From NCBI GenBank assembly GCA_964446955.1, contig CAYUQJ010000003.1, positions 124,001-188,000 on the forward strand: a stretch of DNA of 64,000 nt. The letters are read 5' to 3'. How positions within the stretch are numbered: the stretch's first letter is position 1; every line of letters begins with the position of its first letter. The notes beneath the pieces were generated by a model. That model was not told where the DNA came from, did not search any database, and saw nothing but the letters and a program-made list of their open reading frames with translations. Of the stretch, positions 1-9,259 are shown in pieces. A program made the position numbers and the translations under genes. Source of the stretch: Leptolinea sp964446955. GTDB lineage: Bacteria > Chloroflexota > Anaerolineae > Anaerolineales > Anaerolineaceae.

Positions 1-768
1 AATATCTGGGGTTTGTTTGTTTCATTACGTAATCCAGATATTTACACTGAAACGAATACTGATTTTAAAAATGATATTACGCTTACTGAAAACGAGCTGT
101 ATGAAGTTATTAACTCTGCCAATAGCAATCCGAAAGAATATGTGACCAGGGTAAACGAAACCATTTTCAATGGTATTTCCGATTATTGGGCGATGGAAGG
201 TGCCGATAAATATAATTTGCGTGTTCCGTTCCACGAAAATTATATTCTTTTTTTTAGCAGTTATCTATGGCCGGAGAAATTCCTCCGGTATGAATTTGCT
301 GATTATCGCAAAGCCGTTGAACGCGGGGTTGGGGGCTGTTCGCAGCATGCCATAATCCTCAGTGAAGTCCTATATGAAAAGGGAATCAAATCCAGGATAA
401 TTAGTTTGCATGGGCATGTGATTTCAACTGCCCAGGTGGATGCAATAGATGATGAATGGTGGGTTCTGGATCCTCAATATGGTGTGGTTGTGCCTTTCAG
501 CATTGAGAAAATCGAACAAGATCCAAATATAATCACATCATATTATGCTGATGCTGGCTATGATACAAAATCGATTGAAGCTGTTCGAATACATTATGAG
601 GATGGGGTATGGTCCATTACTGAAGGTTATGGGATGGGTGATTTTAATCGATTGACTGCCTTATATGAAAAAATATCGTATGTATTGATCTGGGTCATTC
701 CCGTGTTGTTGATGATGCCCTTATTTATTTATGTGTACAGGGAGCGGAGAGCACAAAATACGAAATAA
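1..768 (+). CDS. Transglutaminase-like membrane protein, 5' end missing
   Basis: The frame is open to the first base of the window, so the gene very probably starts upstream; the TTG at 13 is only a possible start. Counting from that TTG (251 residues), a transglutaminase/cysteine-protease-like core shows a candidate triad: Cys109 in GGCSQHA, His135 in HGHV and Asp153 in VLDPQYG. Residues about 222-242 form one hydrophobic segment followed by a basic tail, which suggests a C-terminal membrane anchor. The spacing of Cys, His and Asp fits the transglutaminase-like fold, but no substrate can be inferred. The gene is AT-rich (19 G+C in the 60 bases 61-120), unlike the later glycan genes. It may belong to the neighbouring surface locus or end a preceding unit. 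Confidence 0.75.
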   Translation, partial: NIWGLFVSLRNPDIYTETNTDFKNDITLTENELYEVINSANSNPKEYVTRVNETIFNGISDYWAMEGADKYNLRVPFHENYILFFSSYLWPEKFLRYEFADYRKAVERGVGGCSQHAIILSEVLYEKGIKSRIISLHGHVISTAQVDAIDDEWWVLDPQYGVVVPFSIEKIEQDPNIITSYYADAGYDTKSIEAVRIHYEDGVWSITEGYGMGDFNRLTALYEKISYVLIWVIPVLLMMPLFIYVYRERRAQNTK

Positions 769-845
769 GCTATATTATCCATAAGCCTGGTGGATTAAAT
801 GATCTTCTTAATTCAGCTTAAAGGGTGTTTTTTGGGGTGTGGTTA

Positions 846-905
846 TATAATAATTGCGATAAAAACTCAGGGCCCCGGATAATGTGAAAAAAGTAAACCC
901 CGGGG
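846..905 (+). promoter_or_regulatory. Possible weak promoter and leader hairpin
   Basis: The 161-base gap 769-929 has a TATAAT at 846-851 without a convincing -35 box. A GC-rich hairpin is possible between CCCCGG (873-878) and CCGGGG (900-905), with a 21-base loop. If the TATAAT is used, the hairpin lies in the leader of the Gfo/Idh-DegT unit. The promoter call is weak; the hairpin is visible but its role is unknown. Confidence 0.3.
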
Positions 906-929
906 ATTACATTCTATAAATCGGAGAAT

Positions 930-1943
930 ATGATGGTGAACATTGGTGTGATCGGTTATGGATATTGGGGGCCGAACCTGGTTCGCAACTTTTATGAGAC
1001 CAAAGACGCTCGGGTGACAATGGTTAGTGATAGGAAAGCAGAGCGGTTAAACCTTGTCCGGTCGCGTTATCCAACCGTCAATGTGACTGAAGATCCAGGC
1101 CAATTGATCAATTCGCCGGAAGTGGATGCAGTTGTCATATCCACACCGGTCTCCACTCATTTTGAATTGGCCATGCAAGCCATTCAAGCGGGGAAGCATG
1201 TACTGGTTGAAAAACCCATGACCCATACCGTTACCGAGGGCGAACAGTTATTAGATGCAGCCCTAAAAGCAAAGAAAGTCCTTATGGTTGACCATACGTT
1301 CATCTATACACCGGCCGTGATGAAGATCAAGGAATTGGTGACCAGCGGGGCCATGGGACAGCTGATGTATTATGATTCCGTGCGTGTTAACCTGGGCTTA
1401 TTCCAGCATGATGTGAATGTGCTATGGGACCTCGCCGTGCATGACCTTTCCATTATGGACTTTATTTTGGGAGAACAACCATCCGCAGTTTCGGCAACCG
1501 GTGTAGCGCATCTGAACGGGCAGCCGGAAGATGTGGCATACATTACCTGCTATCTACAAAATAAACTGATTGCCCATTTTCATGTCAACTGGATGGCTCC
1601 GGTTAAAGTCCGGCGGACGTTGATCGGCGGTGATAAGCAGATGATCGTGTACGATGACATTGAACCGAGCGAAAAGATCAAGATATATGATAAAGGGGTC
1701 AGCCTGACTGGTGGTGCGGAGGGCGTATATCAGATGCTTGTCAGTTATCGCAGCGGCGATATGTGGGCACCGCATCTGGCAACGACAGAAGCATTGAAAA
1801 CAGAAGCTGCTCACTTCATTGATTGTATATCCAATGGAACCCATCCTCAGACCGATGGCGAAATGGGATTGCGAGTAGTTAAGATATTAGAGGCAGCTGA
1901 TAAATCCATGGCTAACCGTGGCCAACCTGTACAGATAAACTAA
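930..1943 (+). CDS. Gfo/Idh/MocA family sugar dehydrogenase
   Basis: NAD(P)-dependent oxidoreductase of 337 residues. The N-terminal Rossmann fold starts with GVIGYGYWGPN (about 6-16), the family EKP motif (VLVEKPMTH) follows near residue 92, and the rest is the C-terminal alpha/beta domain. It resembles WlbA/WbpB-type enzymes that oxidise C3 of UDP-N-acetylglucosaminuronate. A DegT aminotransferase follows 17 bases later, the usual partner for making a 3-amino sugar. Two adjacent ATG codons (930 and 933) are possible starts; GGAG at 923-926 is better spaced for 933. The exact substrate is inferred and could be another nucleotide sugar. Confidence 0.88.
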   Translation: MMVNIGVIGYGYWGPNLVRNFYETKDARVTMVSDRKAERLNLVRSRYPTVNVTEDPGQLINSPEVDAVVISTPVSTHFELAMQAIQAGKHVLVEKPMTHTVTEGEQLLDAALKAKKVLMVDHTFIYTPAVMKIKELVTSGAMGQLMYYDSVRVNLGLFQHDVNVLWDLAVHDLSIMDFILGEQPSAVSATGVAHLNGQPEDVAYITCYLQNKLIAHFHVNWMAPVKVRRTLIGGDKQMIVYDDIEPSEKIKIYDKGVSLTGGAEGVYQMLVSYRSGDMWAPHLATTEALKTEAAHFIDCISNGTHPQTDGEMGLRVVKILEAADKSMANRGQPVQIN

Positions 1944-1960
1944 CTTTCTGGAGATCAGAA

Positions 1961-3055
1961 ATGACAATACCCTTTGTAGATCTCAAGGCCCAATATCACA
2001 GTATCAAGCCGGAGATTGACGATGCTGTCCTGCGAGTAATCGAATCGACACAGTTTGTTCTTGGGTCAGAGGTGGCTTCATTTGAAAAGGCTTTCGCGAC
2101 GTATTGCCAAGTGGATCACGCTATGGGTGTAAATAGCGGCACTTCTGCTTTACATCTAGCCCTGCTGGCTGCCGGTGTCGGACCGGGAGATGAAGTTATA
2201 ACGGTTCCATTTACTTTTGTTGCGACGGTTGCGGCAATTGGTTACACTGGAGCCAAGCCTGTATTTGTGGATATTAATCCATCATCTTTCACGATGGATC
2301 CCAACTTATTAGAAGCGGCGATTACAAAAAATACCAAGGTCATTATGCCGGTGCATTTATATGGACAATGCGCCGATATGGACCCTATTTTGGAAATTGC
2401 AAAGAAACACGGGTTGCTTGTGATCGAAGATGCCGCCCAGGCTCATGGCGCCGAATATAAAGGCCGAAAGGCTGGTTCGATGGGTGACATGGGGTGTTTC
2501 AGTTTTTATCCCGGAAAGAATCTGGGAGCCTATGGCGAAGGTGGAATGGTTACCACAAGCAACTCAGGTTTTGCCCGTACGATTCGCATGTTGCGCGACT
2601 GGGGCGCCGAGAAAAAATACCAGCATGTTTTGAAGGGTTTCAACTATCGCCTGGAGGGAATCCAGGGGGCTATTCTGAATGTCAAGTTAAAGTATCTTGA
2701 TCAGTGGTCAAAAGCACGGTTGGACCACGCGATGCTGTACAACAAATTGCTTGCAGGCAGCCGGGTGAAAACTCCGGAAATTATGATGTATGGAACGCCC
2801 GTGTTTCATGTCTATGCTGTGCGGGTAAAAGAACGCGAGAGTCTGATGGCTCATTTGACCCAGAATAATATCCAACACGGAATACATTATCCATACCCGG
2901 TACATCTCTTACCCGCTCATTCGGATCTGGGTCACAAAGCTGGTGACTTTCCCGAATCTGAAGCGGCGGCAAATGAGGTCCTTTCGCTGCCCATGTTCCC
3001 CGAATTGACAGAGGAGCAGATAAAAATTGTAGCTGAGTGTATTCATCAGTGGTAA
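1961..3055 (+). CDS. DegT/DnrJ/EryC1/StrS sugar aminotransferase
   Basis: PLP-dependent aminotransferase of 364 residues that would convert a nucleotide keto-sugar into an amino sugar. The PLP aspartate motif VIEDAAQAHGA lies near residues 157-167 and the Schiff-base lysine is Lys186 in FYPGKNLGAYGEGG; together these are diagnostic for the family. GGAGA upstream supports the ATG. With the preceding dehydrogenase it resembles the WbpB-WbpE pair. No acetyltransferase (WbpD type) is present, so the product may stay unacetylated or be finished elsewhere. A strong terminator follows the gene, so the two genes form a closed unit. Confidence 0.9.
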   Translation: MTIPFVDLKAQYHSIKPEIDDAVLRVIESTQFVLGSEVASFEKAFATYCQVDHAMGVNSGTSALHLALLAAGVGPGDEVITVPFTFVATVAAIGYTGAKPVFVDINPSSFTMDPNLLEAAITKNTKVIMPVHLYGQCADMDPILEIAKKHGLLVIEDAAQAHGAEYKGRKAGSMGDMGCFSFYPGKNLGAYGEGGMVTTSNSGFARTIRMLRDWGAEKKYQHVLKGFNYRLEGIQGAILNVKLKYLDQWSKARLDHAMLYNKLLAGSRVKTPEIMMYGTPVFHVYAVRVKERESLMAHLTQNNIQHGIHYPYPVHLLPAHSDLGHKAGDFPESEAAANEVLSLPMFPELTEEQIKIVAECIHQW

Positions 3056-3072
3056 ATAGCTAATACTAGAGT

Positions 3073-3105
3073 AAAACCAGAAGGTCACACCTTCTGGTTT
3101 TCTAT
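3073..3105 (+). terminator. Rho-independent terminator
   Basis: A perfect 12-bp stem (3073-3084 pairs with 3090-3101) closes on a TCACA loop and runs into a T-rich stretch. It separates the Gfo/Idh-DegT unit from the GT4 gene at 3187. Confidence 0.88.
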
Positions 3106-3137
3106 CTTATGTTTATCATGCTATTCCTTATCCGGAA

Positions 3138-3143
3138 TATAAT
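3138..3143 (+). promoter_or_regulatory. Candidate -10 box of the first glycan operon
   Basis: TATAAT at 3138-3143 lies 44 bases before the GTG at 3187 and after the terminator, where a promoter is expected. No good -35 box is seen at 16-18 bases. A short ATTCC/GGAAT inverted repeat (3124-3138) touches the box. Confidence 0.4.
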
Positions 3144-3186
3144 ATAGCCTTCCAGGTAGAAAAACTAAACAAAAAGGATTCCTTTT

Positions 3187-4308
3187 GTGAAAGTCTGTTT
3201 TTTAATACGATCGTTAAATATTGGAGGAGCGGAACGCCAATTACTCGTTTTATTAAAAAATATTGATACAAAACGTATCCAACCGGTAGTAATCAGTTTT
3301 TATTCTGAAGGTACCCTGGTTTCAGAATTCAAAAAAATTGGAATTCCTTTTCGCTCGCTTGAGAAAAAGGGGAGATGGGATGTAATCCCTTTTTTCCTGA
3401 GACTAATCAAAACTTTGAAGGATGAAAACCCGGATATTGTCTTTTCGTATCTAGTAGCGGCTAATTTACTGGCAATTCTTACCCGTCCATTTGTACGTCA
3501 AAAGGGAACCATTATTTCCATCAGGCATACTTATCTTCGTAAAGAAGACTATGATTGGCTTGCTGCCTTTCTTTACTGGATAGAAGATCGGATTTCGCGA
3601 TTTAGCAACCTGGTAATCATAAATTCGTTTGCCGGAGCGATTAAAGCCAAGCAAAGGGGCATTCCGGAATCGAAAATCATCGTAATTAATAATGGTATTG
3701 ATACGGATAAGTTCATTCCGGATAATTCCAGGCGAAATCATAAGAGGAAAGAACTCGGATATTCGGTAGAAGATGTCGTCTGGGGTTTGATAGGTCGGTT
3801 AGACCCGGTAAAAGATCACCCGAGTTTTATTAGAGCAGCTCAGGTTTTAAACGGTAAATTCCCAAATGCGAAATTCCTGATAATAGGCGATGGGCCAAAA
3901 GAATATAGTGAACAAGTCAACAAGCTGATATATGAATTGCATTTAGAAGATTCAGTGCGGATGCTTCCAGCAGATTTGGATCCAGTTCCGCTTTATAATG
4001 CACTGGATGTATGTGTATCATCATCTATTGGCGAAGGATTTTCCAACGTTATAGCTGAAGCAATGTCCTGTGAAATTCCATGTGTTGTAACAGATGTGGG
4101 TGACTCTGCCAGAATTGTTGGTGAAACAGGGAAAACTGTACCTCCTGCAAAATTGGATGCGCTGACAATCGCGATGAATGAAATGATGTGTTTGGGTCCG
4201 GAAGAACGGCGCAGGCTTGGTGTTCAGGCGAGACAACGGATAGTCAACCAATTTAGTATAGAAGCCATGGTAGAAATGACCACACGGGAAATTGAAAAGT
4301 TAGGATAA
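3187..4308 (+). CDS. GT4 family glycosyltransferase
   Basis: Retaining GT-B glycosyltransferase of 373 residues. The N-terminal domain has IRSLNIGGAERQ (about 7-18), typical of nucleotide-sugar-dependent GT4 enzymes. The C-terminal donor-binding domain has the E-x7-E region GEGFSNVIAEAM near 280-291. The start is GTG with AAGGA at 3174-3178. It is AT-rich (16 G+C in 3241-3300) and clearly related to the GT4 at 8108, sharing the signature EAMxCEIPCVxTDVGD. It likely adds one sugar to a lipid-linked glycan in the cytoplasm; donor and acceptor are unknown. Confidence 0.9.
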   Translation: MKVCFLIRSLNIGGAERQLLVLLKNIDTKRIQPVVISFYSEGTLVSEFKKIGIPFRSLEKKGRWDVIPFFLRLIKTLKDENPDIVFSYLVAANLLAILTRPFVRQKGTIISIRHTYLRKEDYDWLAAFLYWIEDRISRFSNLVIINSFAGAIKAKQRGIPESKIIVINNGIDTDKFIPDNSRRNHKRKELGYSVEDVVWGLIGRLDPVKDHPSFIRAAQVLNGKFPNAKFLIIGDGPKEYSEQVNKLIYELHLEDSVRMLPADLDPVPLYNALDVCVSSSIGEGFSNVIAEAMSCEIPCVVTDVGDSARIVGETGKTVPPAKLDALTIAMNEMMCLGPEERRRLGVQARQRIVNQFSIEAMVEMTTREIEKLG

Positions 4309-4314
4309 GTCAAT

Positions 4315-5772
4315 TTGGAGCCCATTATTCAGAACCAGAACAATAACCGAACGGCGGAAGTGAACTACCGGAATGCCCGCCGTGAACATAATGACCTGAC
4401 AGCACAAAGCATGGATGGTTGGAAAGGTCTGGGCGGATACTACCATCGCCGGCTTACAGACGTCTATTCGTTCCTGGTTGCACCGGGCCAGCGGGTTCTG
4501 GAGGTGGGTTGCGGGCAGGGAGATTTATTGGCAAATCTGAGACCCGGCTTGGGAGTTGGGCTTGATCTCTCAATCGAAATGGTTAAACGGGCTGCTTCCA
4601 GACACCCGGACCAGTTTTTCTTTTCTGCAGATGCCATGAACATTGGTCTTGCTGGTACATTCGATGTGATCATACTATCAGACCTGTTGAATGATTTGTG
4701 GGATGTTCAGGCTGTATTCAAAGAAATTCGACGATTATCCCATGCCCGAACACGTATCATAATTAACGTATACAGTCGATTATGGGAACTGCCATTAAGT
4801 CTCGCGGAAGCTATGAAAGTGGCAAAACCAACACTGTACCAGAATTGGTTAACAGTGGATGATATATCAAATCTGCTTAACCTGGAAAATCTGGAAGTGA
4901 TTCGGTCATGGTCGGAAATCCTCTGGCCGGTACGCACACCTATAATTGACGCATTTTTCAACAAATTTCTGGTAAAACTCTGGCCATTTCACTCGCTGGC
5001 ATTGACTAACATACTGATCGCGCGGCCGCAGCCCGATGTGGATTATGGCAATGAACCAGTAGTATCAGTGGTAGTGCCCGCGCGGAATGAAGCCGGTAAC
5101 ATCGTCAATATTCTGGAACGTGTTCCGGAGATGGGCGGGGGGACGGAGGTCGTTTTTGTTGAAGGTAACTCTACCGATGATACTTTTGAGACCATAAAAC
5201 GTGAGGTTGCTGCGCGACCAAACAAACGCTGTCAGGTTCTACAGCAAACGGGCAAAGGAAAAGGGGATGCCGTCAGATTGGGTTACAGCAAGGCGGAAGG
5301 GGATATTTTTATGATCCTGGATGCGGACCTGACGGTACCGCCGGAAGATTTGCCGCGATTTTATGACGCGATAGTAACAGGGAAAGGGGATTTCATCAAC
5401 GGGGTTCGGTTGGTGTATCCCATGGAAAAGCAGGCGATGCGGTTTTTTAACCTGTTGGGAAATAAATTCTTCTCATTGGCATTCTCATGGCTTTTGGGAC
5501 AGCCAATAAAAGACAGTCTATGTGGGACAAAAGTGCTGCGCCGGTCGGATTATGACCTTATTGAACGCAATCGAGATTATTTTGGAAACTTTGATCCCTT
5601 TGGGGATTTTGATCTGTTGTTTGGTGCCGCCAAACAAACTTTAAAGATTGTTGATCTACCGATTCGATACCGTGAAAGAACGTACGGAACGACGAATATA
5701 GAACGCTGGAAGCATGGCTGGTTGTTGTTAAAGATGGTAATGTTCGCTGCCAGCCGGATAAAATTTGTCTGA
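4315..5772 (+). CDS. Methyltransferase-GT2 (DPM1-like) fusion protein
   Basis: Two enzymes in one chain of 485 residues. The N-terminal half is a class I SAM methyltransferase with motif I VLEVGCGQGDLL (about 61-72) followed by GVGLDLS. The C-terminal half, from about residue 247, is a GT2 domain with VVVPARNEAGNI, the ribose/phosphate motif EGNSTDD and the metal-binding DAD in ILDADLTVPPEDL (about 331). It resembles polyprenyl-phosphate mannose/glucose synthases. No downstream membrane domain is present. The start is TTG with AGGA at 4303-4306; the next gene overlaps by one base. The GT2 half may make the polyprenyl-phosphate sugar donor used by the GT-C proteins of the same operon (inference). 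Confidence 0.85.
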   Translation: MEPIIQNQNNNRTAEVNYRNARREHNDLTAQSMDGWKGLGGYYHRRLTDVYSFLVAPGQRVLEVGCGQGDLLANLRPGLGVGLDLSIEMVKRAASRHPDQFFFSADAMNIGLAGTFDVIILSDLLNDLWDVQAVFKEIRRLSHARTRIIINVYSRLWELPLSLAEAMKVAKPTLYQNWLTVDDISNLLNLENLEVIRSWSEILWPVRTPIIDAFFNKFLVKLWPFHSLALTNILIARPQPDVDYGNEPVVSVVVPARNEAGNIVNILERVPEMGGGTEVVFVEGNSTDDTFETIKREVAARPNKRCQVLQQTGKGKGDAVRLGYSKAEGDIFMILDADLTVPPEDLPRFYDAIVTGKGDFINGVRLVYPMEKQAMRFFNLLGNKFFSLAFSWLLGQPIKDSLCGTKVLRRSDYDLIERNRDYFGNFDPFGDFDLLFGAAKQTLKIVDLPIRYRERTYGTTNIERWKHGWLLLKMVMFAASRIKFV

Positions 5773-8108
5773 TGGCAGACATAAAAAAGTTAACACAAAG
5801 TCAAATTATGTATGCCATTCCGCTGGCGGCGGGTTTGATTGCTTCCATTATTGGGGTTATCTATCTTCTTTATTTACCGGTTGATCCGAAAAATTCCTTG
5901 ATCGGAGGATTCTCACTTTTTCGATTGGTAGAGATGACAGGGCTGTTAGTAGGTGCGGGAGTACTTGGCTGTCTTCTCAGAGAAGTCATTCATGGGCCCT
6001 GGTTTTCAGAAAGAATAGACTCTTTCATTCGATGGGATAACGATAAACCGGTCGTTCTCGTTTCTGCCTGGGTGGTGTTCTTATTATGTCTTTTTTGCGT
6101 ATTATTTCTTAGTTCACTTTACCCGGGGTGGACATCCATTTTGGAACGATTGGCTCCAGTTTTATTGAGCGTTTCTTTTTTTTCGTTTGCCTTTACAGTT
6201 TCATGGTTGATCAGAAGAAAGAAAGGTCGTCTAACCACAGAATTTCTCTGGCTGTGGGTGACCACATTGCTACTCGTAATCATTGGTTTTGTTTGGGGAT
6301 TGATTCTTTTTCCGGCCGATACCGGCATCATGCTAAGGGATGGAAGTTTACTTTACACATGTATTCTTTCCATAGCTTTTGGTTTTTTATTTTCCAGATG
6401 GAATCGTTGGGGGAAAATTCTCGGGTTTGTTATTACTGCGTTATTGTTTATCGGTTCTTTGGTGGGGGTTTGGGCCAGTGGAATCAGCGACTACAACATC
6501 TTAGCCGGATTGCTCCCCTACAATGACGCAAACGGTTATTATCATGGCGGTCGATTGCTGGCAGAAGGTTACCCGATGCATTCTTTTTCTTCGCGCCGGC
6601 CATTACTGCCAGCATTACTGGGTGTTTTCTATTGGATCGGAGGTGAAAGCCTTCAGTTTTCTATCGGTTCGATAGTGCTGGTCATCACCTTATCTGTATT
6701 TTTTGCTGCACGTGAAATCAATAAGACAGCCGGGTCTGCGGCCGCCGCTTTATTTATTCTGGAATTATTTTTGTTTATTCGCCGTTTTATCGGCTCAACC
6801 ATGACTGAAACTCTGGGTGTTTCTTTGGGGGCAATTGGTTTCGCTTTACTCTGGAGTGGAGCTGTCCGTAGAAAATGTATGGTCCTCGCTGCCGGTTTAT
6901 TAATGTTGAGCCTGGGCTTGCTTTCACGCGCTGGACCTTTTTTTATCCTGCCAATTTTGGTTATATGGGCGGGGTGGGCTTTTAGAGGAGCAAACAGGTT
7001 TAATTGGAAATTTTTTGGTCTATGCTTGGGTGCCGCGATACTGGCTTTCGGGATACACCAGTTGCTCTTCTTGATGATCAAAAGTGAAACAAGCACAGGT
7101 ATGGCCAATTTTTCATATACATTATATGGTTTGGTTACCGGTGGAACCGGATGGAAACACTATTTGATAGACCACCCAAATGTTATTGGCCTGGTGGAAC
7201 CCGACTTATCACGAGCTGTGTATGGCTATGCTCTTGAGGCCTTTCATGCAAATCCATTTTTGACCATTCAAGGCGCATTCAAATACTGGGCAGCCTTTTT
7301 TAATCTAGAGTGGTATGGTTTGTTCGGTTTTATTCAGAGCAACAATCCGATGGAAACCTATACTGCTAGAGGAGTGGTGGCAGCATTATCACTGGTTGGA
7401 ATGGTGATGGGGTCTTTAAATGCAAAAAAGCCGGAATATTCCCTGGTCTTGACTGGGATTTTCGGGATATTTCTTTCGGTTCCGTTTGTACCAACCATAG
7501 ATGCGGAGATGCGCACGTATGCTGCAGTTATTCCATGGTTTGCGGCTCTGGGAATGATTGTTTTTATTGAAATTGGAAATCTTCTTGGAAATTCGATCGA
7601 AGATTCCAACAGCGAGAAAAACACTCTAAGCTATTCCAGGTACCCTATGAGTCTGCTTTCAATTTCTTCTTTATTGATCTTTCTCATGGTTGTTTTCCCG
7701 ATTTTTTTGAGAATGAACATAGAGCCAATCGATATCAGACCAGCATCAAATTGTAAGAATGGGCAGGATCGAGTTGTTACGACAATATCTTCCGGCTCTT
7801 ATATCAATGTGGTTCCAGATGAATCGCGGTCCAAATCATTTGTCCCGTTCCTAAGATTCTCTGATATTGATCAGAGTATTCATGATTCTCCAGTATATCG
7901 ACCCTTCTTGATCGCAAATCCGGTTGAACCTGGCAATTCTTTATTTCTGGCATATGATCGTGCGAACAGAGAATTTATGTATGTCATCGCGCCTACGGAT
8001 GTTCTATCCACAAATCAGGGATTGGTCGAGCTTTGTGGTCGGCGGGGAACAAATCCTGAAAATGGTGACTTTTTCTTTGCAGAATCTGCGTATAGACAGG
8101 AAAAATAA
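5772..8108 (+). CDS. Large polytopic GT-C-like membrane glycosyltransferase, extended form
   Basis: Membrane protein of 778 residues with many hydrophobic segments. An N-terminal membrane region of about 230 residues precedes the GT39/ArnT-like core, whose first large loop contains an Asp (NDANGYYHGG, about residue 248). A soluble C-terminal region starts near 640. The N-terminal region carries GWTSILERLAPVLL (about 118), also found in the proteins at 14186 and 16744. GT-C enzymes transfer sugars from polyprenyl-phosphate donors outside the membrane. The ATG overlaps the upstream stop by one base. Exact family membership is unsure. Confidence 0.8.
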   Translation: MADIKKLTQSQIMYAIPLAAGLIASIIGVIYLLYLPVDPKNSLIGGFSLFRLVEMTGLLVGAGVLGCLLREVIHGPWFSERIDSFIRWDNDKPVVLVSAWVVFLLCLFCVLFLSSLYPGWTSILERLAPVLLSVSFFSFAFTVSWLIRRKKGRLTTEFLWLWVTTLLLVIIGFVWGLILFPADTGIMLRDGSLLYTCILSIAFGFLFSRWNRWGKILGFVITALLFIGSLVGVWASGISDYNILAGLLPYNDANGYYHGGRLLAEGYPMHSFSSRRPLLPALLGVFYWIGGESLQFSIGSIVLVITLSVFFAAREINKTAGSAAAALFILELFLFIRRFIGSTMTETLGVSLGAIGFALLWSGAVRRKCMVLAAGLLMLSLGLLSRAGPFFILPILVIWAGWAFRGANRFNWKFFGLCLGAAILAFGIHQLLFLMIKSETSTGMANFSYTLYGLVTGGTGWKHYLIDHPNVIGLVEPDLSRAVYGYALEAFHANPFLTIQGAFKYWAAFFNLEWYGLFGFIQSNNPMETYTARGVVAALSLVGMVMGSLNAKKPEYSLVLTGIFGIFLSVPFVPTIDAEMRTYAAVIPWFAALGMIVFIEIGNLLGNSIEDSNSEKNTLSYSRYPMSLLSISSLLIFLMVVFPIFLRMNIEPIDIRPASNCKNGQDRVVTTISSGSYINVVPDESRSKSFVPFLRFSDIDQSIHDSPVYRPFLIANPVEPGNSLFLAYDRANREFMYVIAPTDVLSTNQGLVELCGRRGTNPENGDFFFAESAYRQEK

Positions 8109-9259
8109 TGGACTCCGGAAGCAGAATGACGATTACACACATCATCACCGGGCTGAATACTGGTGGTGCCGAGACCATGCTCTACTGGTTGCTTAGGAAT
8201 GTTGACCAACAACAGTTCACCAGTAGGGTGATTTCATTAACTGAAAATGGACCGATAGGCGAGAAACTGAAAAAACTTGGTATTCCCATTGTTGTGCTTG
8301 GATTGAACAATAAGAACTCATTATGGACTGGTTTTTCCAAATTATTAGAAGAATTACAGATCAACAAACCGGCACTAATTCAAACCTGGATGTATCATTC
8401 CGATTTTCTAGGCGGACTGGCTGCAAAACTGGTAAAAGGAATTCGTATTGTTTGGGGAATTCATAACAGTACTCTTGATCAATCAAACAGCAAGAAGAGT
8501 ACAAGAATGGTTGTACGTCTCAATGCTTTTCTCTCCCATTTTCTACCTGATAGAATCGTTGTCTGTTCCCGCGTTTCGGAGAAGGTTCATATTCAGAAAG
8601 GTTTCGACGGAAACCGGATGGTTTATATCCCAAACGGGTTTGATCTTACTGAATACCGCGCAGATGTACGGGTACGAGCAGAAGTTCGTAATGAACTTGG
8701 AATTGCATCCATGGCCATGGTCGTGGGAATGGCCGCCAGGTTTGATCCTCAAAAGGACTATGGCACATTTTTCCTTGCGGCTAATGAATTACTGAACAGG
8801 TTTCCTGATTTGCATTTTGTTCTTTGTGGTGATGGAGTCTCATGGGAAAACTCTGATATTGTTTCAATGGTTGATTCAACAAGAAAAAGCCAATTTCATT
8901 TGTTAGGCCGGCGTAACGATATGCCGAGAATTTATACTTCATGGGACATAGCTGTATTGTCATCCAAATATGGCGAGGCATTTCCTCTGGCCATTGGTGA
9001 AGCTATGGCTTGTGAAATACCTTGTGTGGGTACGGATGTCGGTGATACATCCGTTCTCATTGGAAAAACCGGTTTCACAGTGCCACCTGAAGCTCCCATA
9101 TTGTTAGCAGATGCAGTAGCGAAGCTGATTTCGTTGCCATTTGCTGAGCGATCAAATCTTGGAAAACTTGCCAGAGAACATATTCTTTCAAATTATGAAA
9201 TCTCTCTAATTACCAAAAAATATCAAGAGGTTTGGAAAGAAGTTGCAATAAGACTATGA
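8108..9259 (+). CDS. GT4 family glycosyltransferase
   Basis: Retaining GT-B enzyme of 383 residues. THIITGLNTGGAETML near the N terminus and GEAFPLAIGEAMACEIP near 288-304 are GT4 hallmarks. It is a paralogue of the GT4 at 3187. The ATG overlaps the preceding TAA by one base; an internal ATG at 8126, just before THIITG, fits the usual family N terminus equally well. AT-rich codon use is like the gene at 3187. Donor and acceptor are unknown; the position suggests the same glycan as its neighbours. Confidence 0.88.
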   Translation: MDSGSRMTITHIITGLNTGGAETMLYWLLRNVDQQQFTSRVISLTENGPIGEKLKKLGIPIVVLGLNNKNSLWTGFSKLLEELQINKPALIQTWMYHSDFLGGLAAKLVKGIRIVWGIHNSTLDQSNSKKSTRMVVRLNAFLSHFLPDRIVVCSRVSEKVHIQKGFDGNRMVYIPNGFDLTEYRADVRVRAEVRNELGIASMAMVVGMAARFDPQKDYGTFFLAANELLNRFPDLHFVLCGDGVSWENSDIVSMVDSTRKSQFHLLGRRNDMPRIYTSWDIAVLSSKYGEAFPLAIGEAMACEIPCVGTDVGDTSVLIGKTGFTVPPEAPILLADAVAKLISLPFAERSNLGKLAREHILSNYEISLITKKYQEVWKEVAIRL

